64,000 nt of DNA from Sabethes cyaneus (Eukaryota; Arthropoda; Insecta; Diptera; Culicidae): the NCBI RefSeq assembly GCF_943734655.1, contig NC_071354.1:143940642-144004641 (forward strand). The letters run 5' to 3'. Positions 20,345 to 32,379 of the stretch are shown one piece after another. Within the stretch, counting starts at the first letter, position 1; each line of letters opens with the position of its first letter. The notes beneath the pieces were generated by a model, which saw only the letters and a program-made list of their open reading frames with translations, searched no databases and had not been told where the DNA came from. The translations under genes and the position numbers were made by a program.

Positions 20345-20800
20345 TAACACGGACTCACTCATGAGAGAGTTACAACGTGGGACAAAAACGCAATTTACTC
20401 TAAAGCCATACGAAATTTTGCCACCACACTACATTTTTATAGCGCTAAGGCATACAACTTCATTAGGAAGGCCTTCAATAAAATGCTAAGTGTACGTACT
20501 GTAGTTCATTGGTATTCTTCCGTGGGCGGAGAGCCCGGAATCACTGGCGTATCTCTCTCGTTACTGGCCACTAAAGCAAAAGCAATCGAAGCACTATGAC
20601 GAAAGCTCCTGGTCAGTCTCACTATGGATGAAGTCGCCATTCGAAGGCAAGTGGTATGGAATACACACAAAGGCAAATAGGATGATGTGGTTGAACATCC
20701 ATTTGCTGATGAAGGAGACAAACTAAACCCGGCAAGGGAAGCGCTTGTATTCGTAGTTACATCAATTGCAGAGAAGTGGAAGATCTCGGTGGGGTATTTT
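20345..20800 (+). pseudogene. P-element/THAP9-like transposase, catalytic core part 1
   Basis: One frame reads TLHFYSAKAYNFIRKAF, WYSSVGGEPGITGVSLSLL, LLVSLTMDEVAIRRQVVW and ALVFVVTSIAEKWKISVGYF. These are the conserved P/THAP9 blocks with LH-YSPKAY, the SLMxDEM-I block thought to carry the first catalytic Asp, and EALVFM...WK-P-GYF. Two in-frame stops (after AIEAL and after HKGK) make it dead. The frame is cut after GYF by the insertion of the 1.2-kb DNA transposon at about 20796. The upstream THAP part ends at 17425. Confidence 0.8.
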
Positions 20801-21170
20801 TGACGTAGGACTACGTCTTACGGCAAGTTTTGAGATAGGGTGTCATTCCAAAAAATCGAAAAATGCGAGCGTCACGAAAAATGAAAGGTTTTGAACGCTA
20901 ATAGCTCAGCGGTTTTCGATCGATTTTCAATATTCTTACACCAATCGATCGGTAAATCTTCTAAGAATTGACCCAAATGAAGAAAAGTATGGATTCTTGA
21001 TGTTGAATTATTGAAAAATTGAGAATAATGGACCTATGTTTTACCAGAATTCTCGTTTCGTGATTGGTTGGAAGATTCTTTGCAATGATTTAAACCTATA
21101 CCAATTTGATATCTGTGCTTGGGAAGTACGCTAAAACAAGTGACAAAGTTTCCTCATTTCAACATGATTT

Positions 21171-21425
21171 CTCGCGTAACTTTTCAAAAGGACCTAAGTA
21201 ACATAGAGAGACTCTCTTTGGCGTCCCTCTCTTCTAATTATTACGGCGACATAGATGCATTCTAATAAAAAATTTCCTCACGTTTAGCTAGATAATGACG
21301 CTAGCATCCAATTCATGCAAAGTTGGTGTTTTAAAGTGCATTTGCATTACCGTGGGAGGTGAAAGAGAATAGGCACGAAGAGAATCTCTCATTGTTACTT
21401 AGGTCCTTTTGAAAAGTTACGCGAG
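21171..21425. mobile_element. Foldback MITE, about 255 bp, nested in the DNA transposon
   Basis: Arms beginning CTCGCGTAACTTTTCAAAAG (21171) and the inverted CTTTTGAAAAGTTACGCGAG (to 21425) extend for tens of bases, including GGACCTAAGTAAC. The inner part shares ACGAAGAGAATCTCTCATTG-type sequence with the foldback at 23244-23492, so both belong to one family. Confidence 0.75.
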
Positions 21426-21439
21426 ATTTATTAACACCG

Positions 21440-21710
21440 CGGAGCGGTTAAACCTAGACCATTTTGATGTCCTTGCTTGGGAAGTACGCCAGAAAAAGTG
21501 ACAAAGCCCCCTCGCGCCAACAGATTTCTTACAAAACGTGATTAAACCTAGTCCAATTTGATGTCTGTGTTAGGGAAGTGTGCCAGAAAAAATGACACAA
21601 GTTCGTTGTCCCAACAGATCGCAAATTCTTTACTGCGAGACGATTAAACCTCGGCGAATTTGATATCTGTGTTGGAAAAATGTGCCGTTTCATTAGAAGT
21701 GTAGTGCAAA
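21440..21710 (+). repeat. Roughly 95-102-bp subterminal tandem repeats
   Basis: TAAACCT(A/C)G...AATTTGAT(G/A)T recurs at 21448, 21543 and 21645, each followed by a GGAAG/GTGCC-type segment; a further unit is at 21104. The same unit recurs at 13296-13530 and near 50430. Confidence 0.75.
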
Positions 21711-22043
21711 GATGTGCTGTTGATAATATAGGATTGAATTGGTAAAATCCCTTCAACGTGGGGAACCATGGGTAATAAAAACAATCTTTAATTTCAGTAA
21801 GGTAGCAGGAAAGCAATAGTTCTTGATTTTGTTAAATTGTTTTCAAATGCACAATATTTTGAAAATCGAACGTATGCAATATTACTATTTTGATAAATGT
21901 TACATACAATGCATGTAGCATGTATACATGAAGAATCGAATGATTACAAGCATGAATACATGCTACTATCACTACAAAGAGACTTACGTAGCCCTGCGTC
22001 ACCTATATATGCGGTCGTGTCTTGTACACAACCCCTCTGATTT

Positions 22044-22375
22044 TTTAATAAACGGGCTTCTTTCGGTTGAGAAAAAACGTATAGTCGAATACGTATAAAC
22101 TACAACCATTCATTAGTGACTGGTTTCCAACATCCGTCAGCATCGCACCGCGTTTATGTCATTACGGACGCATGTCATATGATAAAGTTGATACACAACC
22201 ATTTTGCTCCGCAGGAGTCGTTCCTTACAATGAACGGCGTTGTCAAATGGAATTGCATAAAAGAACTTTTCGAAATGCAGTGTGCGACAGAAAGAGCTCT
22301 CGCCAAAAAAATTGGCCCATGACCATATAAATTCTGCTAGTCAAGAGATGCAAGTATCTTTGGCAGTGCAAATCA
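22044..22375 (+). pseudogene. P-element/THAP9-like transposase, catalytic core part 2
   Basis: After the DNA transposon, coding sequence resumes with FLINGLL, then TGFQHPSASHRVYVITDACHM followed by IKLIHNHF, then W-containing GVVKWNCIKELFEMQ, and in the next frame KKLAHDHINS and EMQVSLAVQ. The pattern HP...VY-ilDaCHM-KL-RN ... W-yi--L...Q ... H-...kM-V-LA-Q is that of P/THAP9 transposases. A frameshift lies near 22300. The frame ends where an RTE-like fragment begins at about 22378. No further C-terminal part was found downstream. Confidence 0.8.
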
Positions 22376-22377
22376 CT

Positions 22378-22735
22378 GTGCGAGGTCATGGTTCATCCTC
22401 CGCGTCCATACTCCGTTCTCGTGCACGCCGCCGAAGATCGTTCTTAGCATTCGTCGTTCGAAAACTCCGAGAACTCGCAGATCCTCCAAGTGCATTGTCC
22501 ATGTTTCATGCCCATAGAGCAGCGTTTCCCAAATGGGGGTTCGCCAAAACTAGTTCGCTGCAGAATAGTATAGGGAAATCCGCCAGGGGGTTCGCGAACC
22601 GAAAAAGCTTGGGGACCGCTGCCATAGAGAACAACCGGTCTAATAAGCGTCTTGTACAGGGTGCACTTTATACGGGGACTTAGTCTGCTCGACTGCAATT
22701 GCTTGTGAAGCCCGTAGTAAGCACGACTTCCGCTG
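22378..22735 (-). pseudogene. RTE-like retrotransposon, 3' fragment
   Basis: Minus-strand peptides RAYYGLHKQLQSSRLSPRIK and CTLYKTLIRPVVLYGS match the C-terminal reverse transcriptase region of the larger RTE-like element at 27790-30690; nucleotide identity is obvious over about 350 bp. An extra 70-base segment (about 22525-22620) interrupts the match. Truncated and dead. Confidence 0.8.
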
Positions 22736-23243
22736 ATAATTAAACATAATTTTGGAGCAACCGACAGTTTTCGAGATACATATGAAAATAAATACGCCCT
22801 ATTTAAAAATGAGTTTTGAATCAAAATGGTGCCAATATCTCCGAAAGGTATTTGTTTCCTCCTCTTAAACAAGTAGGTAAAATTTAATCCAAATCAGAGT
22901 TTTACTCCAGATTCCAGCTGTTATAGGACGAATTTGCGAGGAATTGCTCAATAATCACACGTAAACATAACCACTTTCCTAACCGCGACGACAATCATTA
23001 AGCCCTGCGATTTCGTTAACGTTCCTTACCTTGTTAGGATTTAAAACCATGTGATATTGATTTGTTCGATTACCTCTAAAGCATTTTCATGTTACGGAAG
23101 TAAACAGTTTATCCCAAATTGAGCATTTCATTTACTTCATCGCAGACGTCGGTAAAATACGATTCAACAGAATTCATTTTTCTTTAGTAACTGTTCAACC
23201 GATGAATTATATATAACAGTATGGTATCAAAACGATAAATTTC
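22736..23243. other. Unassigned sequence
   Basis: No coding or repeat feature recognised. The missing C-terminal part of the P-like transposase was looked for here and not found. Confidence 0.35.
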
Positions 23244-23492
23244 GGGTACTTTTTCATTTCGACGTATCTGACAATGAAAGATTATCTTCGTGTCTTCTCT
23301 CTTCCGTTGTTTACGGCGATACTAATGCATTTTGACACTATCAACTTTGCATGAATCCGTTGCCGGAGTCACCAGCAAGCCAAATGTTTTTTAAAAAAAT
23401 TTTCAATGCATTAGTATCGCCGTAAAAAGCGGAAGAGAGGAGACACGAAAAGAATCTCTCATTGTCAGATACGTCGAAATGAAAAAGTACCC
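23244..23492. mobile_element. Foldback MITE, about 249 bp, with roughly 88-bp arms
   Basis: GGGTACTTTTTCATTTCGAC (23244) is inverted at the right end (to 23492). The arms continue through TCTGACAATGA and TACGGCGATACTAATGCATT with about eight mismatches. The central spacer is about 70 bp. No clear target duplication. Confidence 0.85.
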
Positions 23493-25253
23493 TAGAAATG
23501 CCAGATTTTTCAGCATCTGGATTCATCCACTATGAGCAAAGGTAGTATTTCTTGGTTCGGTTTGGTGTATTCCAGGAGATGATCAAACAATTAAAGAAAT
23601 GCTTCAGTTATCATGTATCCGAGATGTTACACAGAAATTTTGTTTCAACTGAAGTCCTGTTGTTTATTCCTTTTTATTGTTCTACTTGTTTAAACTTGCT
23701 CGTGGAAATATTGTGAAAATCTCTTATACTGCAATGTTGTTTGTCATCTGTTGACAGAGAGAAATTTATACAATGTTATGAATTAGCATAGGACACTGTA
23801 TGATGAATGATCACACTAAATTAATCATCGGAATAAATTTATAGGTTTATCAGAACTTACAGATGTGTTGATAGATTGCTTATCAGGGATGGCACCTCCT
23901 CAGAAGAAAAAAAGAGAAGAGAAAAATTCAAACTGTGCTCAGTCTTCAACGCGATTTATTCTGCTCCGTTTCATTTTAACTGTGCTCTTTCTTGCTGAAC
24001 GCAGTTGTATGAGCAGCCGCACACTGTGCTACTCATTGAGGAGAATGTTAATACACTTTGAATACGTTGATGCGATGCGCTGACGTATGACATCTACGGG
24101 TAGTTTTAACATGGGTAGTGCGTTGAGAAAAGACGACGATTGTCAGTAGCGATCATTGCCATCAGAAAAATATTAATCCATTAATGCAGTTGAATCATGA
24201 TTCTTACATTTAGTATATTCAGTTGAGTTTGGCTGCCGTGAACGCAACTGCATCATATGGTTAGGCATGTCACAACGGCAACAGTGCGAAAAATGTTATT
24301 TAGATATGGCAACATTTGAATTCCCATACATTTGCTTCTTGACGCGTACTAACAGGAAAGTCCCATTATAAACAAAGGCAATTCTCCGCTAAGATTCAAA
24401 ATATAACGACTTTTGATTGTCTTGACGCCTCTGAGTCTATAGTTGCTATACGCGCACCGGTTGTTTTGTTTCCACGTTTACTGCTGTAGCTACCGAGAGG
24501 ACCGGGAGCAAAACCGAAAGTTGCACATCTAAAGAGCGCATTAAGAAATTTTTCTGCACGTCAGTTTTTCTCATTGTGTTTAGTCTGTTTCTCATTGTGT
24601 GGATTTACTTCTCATTTCTGAAAGCAGTTCTGCTCATTGTGTTGAACAAAAAAAGTTGCACTTTTTGCACAATGAGTGAGGAAATAACAAACCTGTTGCT
24701 TATCATCACCTAATATAGATAAAATATATAAAATTTCATTGACGACGATGCTCGTTTGATCCTCCGAAAATCGGTTAACAAAAAACATGTCAAATACTAT
24801 TCATTGTAATCCTTGTTTATAATAAACTAGCTGTACCCCGCGTGCGTCACCTAGAGTGACTTGGTGGTACGCTATGTAACTCAAGGAGATGCAACTACGT
24901 TACTTTTGCTTGTTTTGAATGCAATATGGTATAATTGGTTTGAGGCCTTGCTTAATGTGTGCAATTCTTACCATGAAAATATGCTACCTTACTTGATTTC
25001 AGTTGCAGACAAGGTTCTATACATAGATTTACAACACTATATTTAGGGTCAATTGCCAATTGACACACAACTAAGTACTCGTCTACAGAAATTTGGTGAT
25101 TTTGAACAAATGAAAGCAGTTTTTTTGGTAAAACTGCTTACTATGCCGATAGACTAATATAAAATAGGTTCCTATAGCCATCTGTGATAGTGTTCGACAT
25201 CGGAACGAAAATTAAAGTCCTGGTTACGGTCCGGTCTGGCTAAAAATCGGCAC
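23493..25253. other. Unassigned sequence
   Basis: No gene supported. CTCATTGTGT recurs at about 24572-24640, with its inverse near 24670. A sequence ACTAGCTGTACCCCGCGTGC at 24826 resembles a reversed Helitron 3' end, but no partner is visible. Confidence 0.3.
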
Positions 25254-25359
25254 GAACTTTGTTATTCTGTCTTTATTCCGGTCCGATTTGGCTCTGTTCA
25301 GATTCCGGAACTGGAACAGAGCCAAATTGGACCTGAATAAAGTCGGAATAACAAAGTTC
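25254..25359. repeat. 46-bp-arm hairpin
   Basis: GAACTTTGTTATTCTGTCTT... (25254-25299) is inverted at 25314-25359, with 42 of 46 positions pairing by eye and a 14-base loop. This compact foldback has no coding content. Confidence 0.85.
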
Positions 25360-27789
25360 CAGCCGAACCCCGGAACCCGGACTACAATTGAGGAATTCCT
25401 AATAAAAACCCGTGTGAAATAGGTTTTTTGCATAGCATCTCCGCACCCCATTATTGCACACCTCACGCCCGGTTGTTGCACAGTTTTTGCTTTGATGTTT
25501 CCTCATTGACTTTATTGTCAAATTGTTTTACTTATGGACAAATCCATGTATATGTACATAATTTAGGATTGCCTTAGCATCCATTATGGACCTGGAAATC
25601 TCGCAATAAACAGTGAAAAATGGGAAAAATCGTGTTACGGAAAACTACTGCTCCCATCGCTTGCGTTGATAAACAAAAACCAACACCGCAGAGAAGTGAA
25701 CTGTCTAATGCACATTGCAAAAACAGGGGTTTGGACAAGAAAACAAAATATGACGTTGACAAAAATCAACGAAAATATGAAGTCATAAATTAAATTCAAT
25801 TCCTTTCCTACATGCATTGAATGATTTGTGTATAAGAAACTACCTTGCAACAATGTCGATTCGTCAGCAAATGTACAAGTCGTAATACACTCCAAACACC
25901 GGTAGCTTGTCAGCCGACAACTGACAAAGGTAAAATTGCGGTTACTAAACTTGACTGTTAGAAATCCCACCAATGGATGTCGGGACGGCTAGGTAGGTGG
26001 CACTCGTCATACCACGCGCTCGCTGCGAATAGTAAAAAGAGCGTGTGCGAAAAATTGCTAATTGAACAGAAATTCGATATGAATTTTTTTATTACGACTT
26101 AACCATAACTTGAAATAGAAGCAGCGTTTACTTCTGCCTGCTACGCCACCAATAAGAAATGGCATTGTTATCCACCAATCAGTACAACTATGCAACGCAG
26201 CATCGGAGGTAGGACTATTTGCTGCGAATACTACCTATGTGAAACGTTGACGGCAGCCGTCGACGACTTTAACCGTTGCAGCACTAGGAAATGGTCTACT
26301 TTTCTCGCTGGCCGCATGAACATATGCATAAATGAATCAACTAGTGTGGGGCGGTGACAGATTTTATGCGGAGTCTTGACAGGTGTCCAACGATCTGACG
26401 CATTGGGTGATGCTAAGCGACACTGTGGAAAAGTGGCCAGGACTTTATCGACAATGTTACTTAATTGAAGAGGAAGGTATCATTGCAGATTCAGATTAGA
26501 TTATGCAGATTGTTGGGCATTGCTGTTGAAATGTATCAAAGATTATGTGTGAAATGTAACAAATGAAATGTAATCGTTTCCTATGAAATATTAGTTGCTT
26601 AAAAAATTCAAAAGCTTCTCTCGGCGCTTTAAAATGTAAGCAATGAGCAAAACCACGTGCGTAACAAAGTGTTTCACCACGCCGTACGGCCGGAACGGCC
26701 ATGGCCCGTGAGTGATTTTCTGGTAATTGCAAAGCGTTCCTCTATTTTGCACGCCATTTTTTGCGCCTTCCAGTTTGTTATTCGCTAAGCTTTCGACTAA
26801 ATCAAATCGCATATCTTTTGGATACAGGCTACGGCTGGCGGTAGTTGAATCAGTAAACTGCAAAAGCGATCGCGACCGGTATGGCAGACATCCCATGAAG
26901 TTTACTGCGAATTGCAGCTATGTATTTAGTGTGCTGTTCAGTAATCCTTCATCAACTGGGTTTTTTCTCAGGCGTTGGCGGCAGCGATGATGGCATAGAA
27001 AATCATCATAACTAATCAACGGTAATTGGCCGAAGGGTTTTACTACCAACCGTGGTAGCATTTATCTGCTAGATATTTAAGCAAGCGAAATTAAATCAGA
27101 TGTTAATGATTTAGCTAGTTTGTTTGGAAATTTTTCAAAATATTTTTGCAATTTATAATTTCTAGTAACTATTGAATCTGTTGAAGGATATAAAAAATGA
27201 GTGGCATTGGCTAGTACATAAAATTAGTTTAATAAATTAAACAACATGCAAAAATTGATTTAAAGTTCACATAGACAGATGTGTGAGGATTTTGCCTGTT
27301 CAGTCTTTACAGTTAATAATGACTCAAACGTCACCCAGTTAAACAAATTACACCAGAACCCAAAACGAGGCAACACTGTAGGTTAAAAGTATTTAGACAA
27401 AGAATTTTGCAACTAACAAGCAAATTGTATCTCAAATAACAGTCCATGTATATTGTACCAACCCTCATGAAGTTTCAAATCAGGATCGAAACGTAAGGCT
27501 ACTAAACTTTCCTTTCATCGCTTACGCTCTACTTTTAATGACTGAAAGCCAAAAATCGTAATCATTTGATAGACCCACCTCGTGTTTTTGTCTTGACCTT
27601 GAAATGCGGTCAGGCATATAAATTAATAATTTTTGATACGGTAATTCTTTTACAGTTGACGGAGGGACGGTAGAAGAAAACAATGAAATTTAAAAGGAAG
27701 GAGGAAGAGCGGAAAGGTGAGTGTGGTGGGGGGAGGGGGGTGGGTGGTAAAGGTTATTAGTAGATACGCTTAACAAGTAGTCGGTTATA
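25360..27789. other. Unassigned sequence, possibly single-copy
   Basis: About 2.4 kb without any repeat boundary or coding family I recognise. Open frames of up to 112 residues on the minus strand (around 25635-25973 and 26591-26896) have no recognisable motif. A G-rich run (GGGGGGAGGGGGGTGGGTGG) lies near 27728. Together with 59.9-61.2 kb this is the best candidate for non-repetitive host DNA in the window. Confidence 0.3.
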
Positions 27790-30690
27790 ATCCGATTATA
27801 ATCCCAGATTATAGCTTGGTTCGACCCATGCACCTCCCAGCATAAGACAAAAGGTAGGAGTCACAGCGACTATTTGTTCTGTTTCTTCAGTTAACTCGGC
27901 TGTGGGTTACCACTCTCCAATTTCTTGGACACCGAGCACTCTCCGCCAGATCTCGCACCACCTGGTCTAACTATCTTGCTCGCTGCGCTCCTGGTCGTTT
28001 TGTCCCTAACGGATTTGAGGCGAATACCATCTTTGCAGGGTAGTTGTCCGGTATTCTTGCAACATGCTCTGCCCATCGTATCCGTCGGCTTTAGCCACCT
28101 TTTGGATACTGGGTGCGCCATAGAGCAGTGCGAGTTCATGGTTCATCCTCCGCTTCCATACTCCGTTCTCCTGTACGCCGTCAAAGATCGTTCTTAGCAG
28201 TCATCGTTCGAAAACTCCGAGCACTCGCAGGTCCTCCTCGAGCATTGTCTATGTTTCATGCCCATAGAGAACAGCCGGTCTAATAAGCGTCTTGCACAGG
28301 GTGCACTTTGTACGGGGACTTAGCCTGCTCGACCGCAATTGCTTGTGAAGCCCATAATAAGCACAACTTCCGCTGATAATACACCTCCGAATCTCAAGGC
28401 TGGTATCATTGTCCGCCGTTACCAATGAGCTAAGGTAGACAAATTCGTCGACTGCCTCAAACCCATCGCCGTCGATCAATGTACTACGGCCCAAGCGGCG
28501 TCGTTCGGCCTCGGTTCCGCTGGCCAGCAGGTACTTTGTTTTAAAAGTATTTACTTCTAACCCAATCTTTTCTGCTTCGTGCTTTAATCAGGTGCACTGT
28601 TTAGTCACCACCACAGATGTTCTGCTGATAATATCCATGTCATCAGTAAATCAGACGAGTTAACTAGATTTGCAGAAGATCGTGCCCCGCGTGTTGATAT
28701 CCGCTTGGTTCATAACACCTTGTAGCGCTATGTCGAACAGCAGGCATGAAAAACCATCACCTTGACGTAGCCCTCTGTGTGATTCGAATGAACTTGACAA
28801 TCCACCCGAAATCCGAACACAGCACTGTGTACTATCCATGGTAGATTTAATCATTTTGATGAGCTTCCTGGGGAAGCTGTTCTCGTCCATGTATTTCCAC
28901 AGCTCGATGGAATCATACGCGGCTTTAAAGTCAACGAACGAATGGTGCATGGAAATTCTGTATTCATGGCCCTTTTGGAGGATCTGCCGCAGTGTAAATA
29001 TAAGATCCGTTGTAGACCGACCTTTGACGAAGCCGGTTTGATAAATTCCCACAAATCTGTTCGGCGGAAAATGATTTGGGACAGCACTTTATAGGCGGTA
29101 TTGCGAACGGTGATCGCTTGATAGTTCTCACAGTCCAACCTGTCGCCCTGTTTATAGATCGGGCAGATAACCCCATCTTTCTACTCCACCGGTAGCTGTT
29201 CTGTATCCCAAATTCTGACAGTTAGCCGGTGCATACGAACGACCAGTTTTTCTGGTCCCATTTTAATAATCTCCGCTCCGATGCCATCTTTCCCAGCTGA
29301 CTTGTTGTTCTTTAGCTGCATGATGGCCTCCTTAACTTCACCTATCGTTGGGACTGACACCTATGCCTCGTTTGTTGCATCGTTGAAATTGCGTTCTCCG
29401 CCTGGGCGCCATTCAGGTGTTCGTCGAAGTGCTGCTTCCATCTCACGATCGTCCGTCAGAATACTGCCATTCTCATCCCGACACATTTCGGTTCGCGGCA
29501 CAAAACCTTTGCGGGATCCGTTCAGTTACTGGTAGAACTTTCTGTAAGAACGATGCAGGCGCTCCAACTCTGCATATTCATGCTCTTCCAGGTAGCGCTT
29601 TTTCTCCCGGCAGATTTGATTTCGCTGCATCTTCTTTTGTTTATGTCTTTTCACGTTGTGACGTATGGCACTGCGAATCTTGGCCGCCCACGCAACGTTC
29701 TCCTCATCCGTCGCCCTCCTTATTCATCGTCAAAGTAATCGTTCCGCTGATTCCAGGCCACATGCTCGATGGAGCTCTCCGCTACGCTGCTGATGGCTGT
29801 TTTGATGGTGCTCCAACAGTCCTCGAGAGGGGCTTCGTCCAGCTCGCCCACTTCCAGCAGCGCAACTTCTAGTGAATGTGCGTAGTTTTCTGCGACGTCT
29901 GGCTGCTTTAGCCGCGCGAGATCTAACCGAGGTTGGCGTCAGTACCGAATGTTGTTCACGACAGAGATATTTGGGCGCATCTCAACCATCACTAGGTTCG
30001 AGTCAACGTTAGCGCCTCGATAGTATGTGACGTCGATAATGTCTGTGAAGTGCCAATCATCGATCAAAACGTGGTCGATCTGTGTTTCTGCCTGATTTGG
30101 TGACATTTAGGTGTACTTGTGTAGGATTGCAATCACCGGTTTGTATTCCTCCTCCTGGCCGACCTGATCATTGAAATTTCCGATGTCGATCTTGATATCA
30201 TCTTGTGGACAGCGGTCGTATTTACTCTTCAACTGCGCGTAGGAGGTGAGGGTTGTACACGTTGATGATGCTTATATTGAAGAATCGGCCCTTGATTGTC
30301 AACCTACACATTTGAGAATTGATTGGCTACCATCCAGTCACTCGTTTCCGCATCTCGCCCATTACTATGAAAGCTGTACCAAGCTCGTGTGTCTTGCCGC
30401 AGCTCTGGTAGATGGTATGTCCATCTCAGAACGTACGTAACGTTGAGTTCTTCCAGCACACCTCCTGTAGCGCTACGACGTCGAACCTGCGACTCTTCAA
30501 TACATCGGAGAGCAGTCGAGTACTCCCTTGGAAGTTGAGAGATCGGCAGTTCCACGTCCCGAGTTTCCAATCCATAGTCCTTTTTCGACACGTGGGTCTA
30601 TTCCGATTGTTACAGTTAGAATTTGCTTATTCTTCGTTCCGTGCTTTTGTATTTTTCGTGGTGGCGGCTTGCAAAGCTTGCGAAATCACG
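27790..30690 (-). pseudogene. RTE-like non-LTR retrotransposon, near full length, degenerate
   Basis: Minus-strand reading in pieces from about 30576: LGTWNCRSLN and DVVALQEVCW (endonuclease start); IGNFNDQVGQ near 30160-30195; QIDHVLIDDWHF; a linker; KSAGKDGI...E near 29290; VDFKAAYDSIE near 28920; GLRQGDGFSCLLFDIAL near 28740; FTDDMDII near 28650 (usual YADD); then the C-terminal TMLEEDLRVLGVFE and RRMNHEL blocks. The order endonuclease - reverse transcriptase - C-terminal helix region is that of RTE/JAM-type elements. Several frameshifts and stops are present. In the endonuclease, GDFN reads GNFN, so a catalytic Asp is also gone. Such elements retrotranspose by target-primed reverse transcription. 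Confidence 0.82.
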
Positions 30691-31770
30691 TAAAATGAAT
30701 GGACGTAAGAAGATTGGTTGGTATTGATTTTTATTAGAGAGTGGTTTTAAACCTGGAAGTTCATTCGCCACTCCGGACGTAAGAAGAGATTCTAGTGTTT
30801 TTTTTTTTTGCTTAGGCTCAACTCTGATCAACCTTTCCGATCTTGGACTATTCGTCGCAAATTTCACAAATCACTCTCGATCTGGTTAAGCCATCTTGCA
30901 CGTTGAGCCCCCTTGTTCCTGGTATCGGTGGGGTTGTTGAGGAGAACTGTTTTCGTTGCACCATCGTCCACCATCCTTACGGCGTATCCGGCCCACCGTA
31001 GCCTACCGACATTCGTCAGGTATACGATGGGAATCCTCTCAATGCAGTGAGTGTAGCTCGTGATTCATCTGTAGGTAATGGTCCGAGTCGATATCCGCAC
31101 CCCGTAGAGAGCTTGCGTTGGTGATGTTTGAAAAAAACCGGCCCTCGATAACAATGTGGTCGATCTGGTTCGAAGTTCGTTAGTCAGGTAATATCCAGGT
31201 GGCTTTCTGGATATCTTTGTGGGAAAAGAAAGTGCTTCTGATCACCATAAGTCTCGGGAAGCTGCAAAGTAGATGCATCACTGGTCCTTGTCGTTCGTGT
31301 CGGTGTGCAGGCTAGGGGGACGATCACCGGTCTACACATTGCTTCCCTGCCGACCTGGGTGTTCATAATCCCGGTGACGATCTTGATGTCCTGTCGTGAG
31401 CAGCTGTCATACGTTGCCTCCAGATGTGCATAGTACGCTTCCTTCTCATCATCGGGTCTCCCTTCATGTGGACAATGTACGTTTATGATGGTGTAGTTGA
31501 AAAAACGGCCTTCTATCCTCAATACGCACATCCTCTCGTTGATCGCTTTCCAGTCCATTACGCGATCCTGCATTTTACCCAACTCTACGAAGCCCGTTGC
31601 AAGCTCGTTGGTCTCTCGACCGCTCTGGAAACTTTCGAGGTTCTAACTGTACGAGCAGCACCCTGTCGCCAACAACAAAATTTAGCGATCTGCAGTTCTA
31701 GGTACCAAATCTCCATTCCATGTTCTTATTTCGTCGCGTTTGTCCATGCCGAATGTTTCGAGTAATGAAG
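30691..31770 (-). pseudogene. Second RTE-like element, internally deleted
   Basis: It lies directly upstream (minus strand) of the first element's 5' end. From 31770: endonuclease pieces RMCVLRIEGRFFNYTIINVH, then VTGIMNTQVG where VTGDFNAQVG is expected, then QIDHIVIEGRFF near 31150. The sequence then jumps to the C-terminal blocks (LRWAGYAVRM-like near 30980) and a 3' end with GTGGCGAATGAACTTCCAGG (about 30750-30770). The whole reverse transcriptase core is missing, so this is an internal deletion. Confidence 0.72.
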
Positions 31771-31984
31771 AGCTACACAGTTGAGAATTTTCAGACTATG
31801 AGAGATTCAAAATGATGACGGTTATATTGTTATTCAAAGGTCCACTCATCAAAAAAATACTTGTGCTACAGTTTTAGGTTGGTGTATTGTTATTCTGCAT
31901 TTAAATTTTTTTTAAAAATGTAAGCCAAAATATTTCGGGGTGGGGGCCAAGGCCCTCAAGGCCCCCTTCCTGGTTACGTGGCTG

Positions 31985-32090
31985 TCTACTACTTCTAGTT
32001 CGTCGCCATCAATGGTTACCGTCCGCGGGAGGCACGCGTTTGTTTCCTTTGAGCCTCTTCCTTTCATGTATTTTGTATTCGACACATTTA
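31985..32090 (-). pseudogene. Small RTE-like fragment
   Basis: Minus-strand TKYMKGRGSKETNACLP and VTIDGDELEVV match the segment before the C-terminal block of RTE-like reverse transcriptases; the same block is at about 42720-42800. Isolated remnant. Confidence 0.55.
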
Positions 32091-32379
32091 CTTACATACT
32101 TAATTTGCTTTAATTTACATTATTGTATGTTCGGGATGATCATGCATCTTCACGCGCATATTACTGTTAGCAACGGAAGAAACGGTTTACTTCGGATTAA
32201 ACTCACAATATACATAGATTTCCTTTCATCAGACTATTGGTTAATTGATCTTTATTGCACACCAGTTAGCCCGAATCTTACGATCCGGAAAATATAAATG
32301 TCTCTCAAGAAAACTGTGCATACAATCCATTTGCCAGTGTTTGCGAAGATGCTTAATCTTTGTACTAGTTGTATTACAG
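32091..32379. other. Unassigned sequence
   Basis: AT-rich and with no recognisable gene or repeat boundary. Confidence 0.3.

Larger units (their letters stand above)
20796..22043. mobile_element. 1.2-kb non-autonomous DNA transposon inserted in the P-like gene
   Basis: The left end is TTTTTGACGTAGGACTACGT. The right end has ACTTACGTAGCCCTGCGTCA (to 22001) followed by a conserved tail to about 22043. Related ends, reversed, are at 43255-43650, 50430-50555 and 51362-51540. It contains roughly 95-bp subterminal repeats and a nested foldback (21171-21425). P-like coding sequence resumes directly after it. No transposase. T-rich target of uncertain length. Confidence 0.65.

Noticed and set aside
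24826..24860. Reversed Helitron 3' end (ACTAGCTGTACCCCGCGTGC)
   Set aside because: The end motif is suggestive but no convincing hairpin or opposite TC end was found, so it is not listed as an element.
26591..26896. 101-residue minus-strand open frame
   Set aside because: No family resemblance and overlaps another open frame on the opposite strand.
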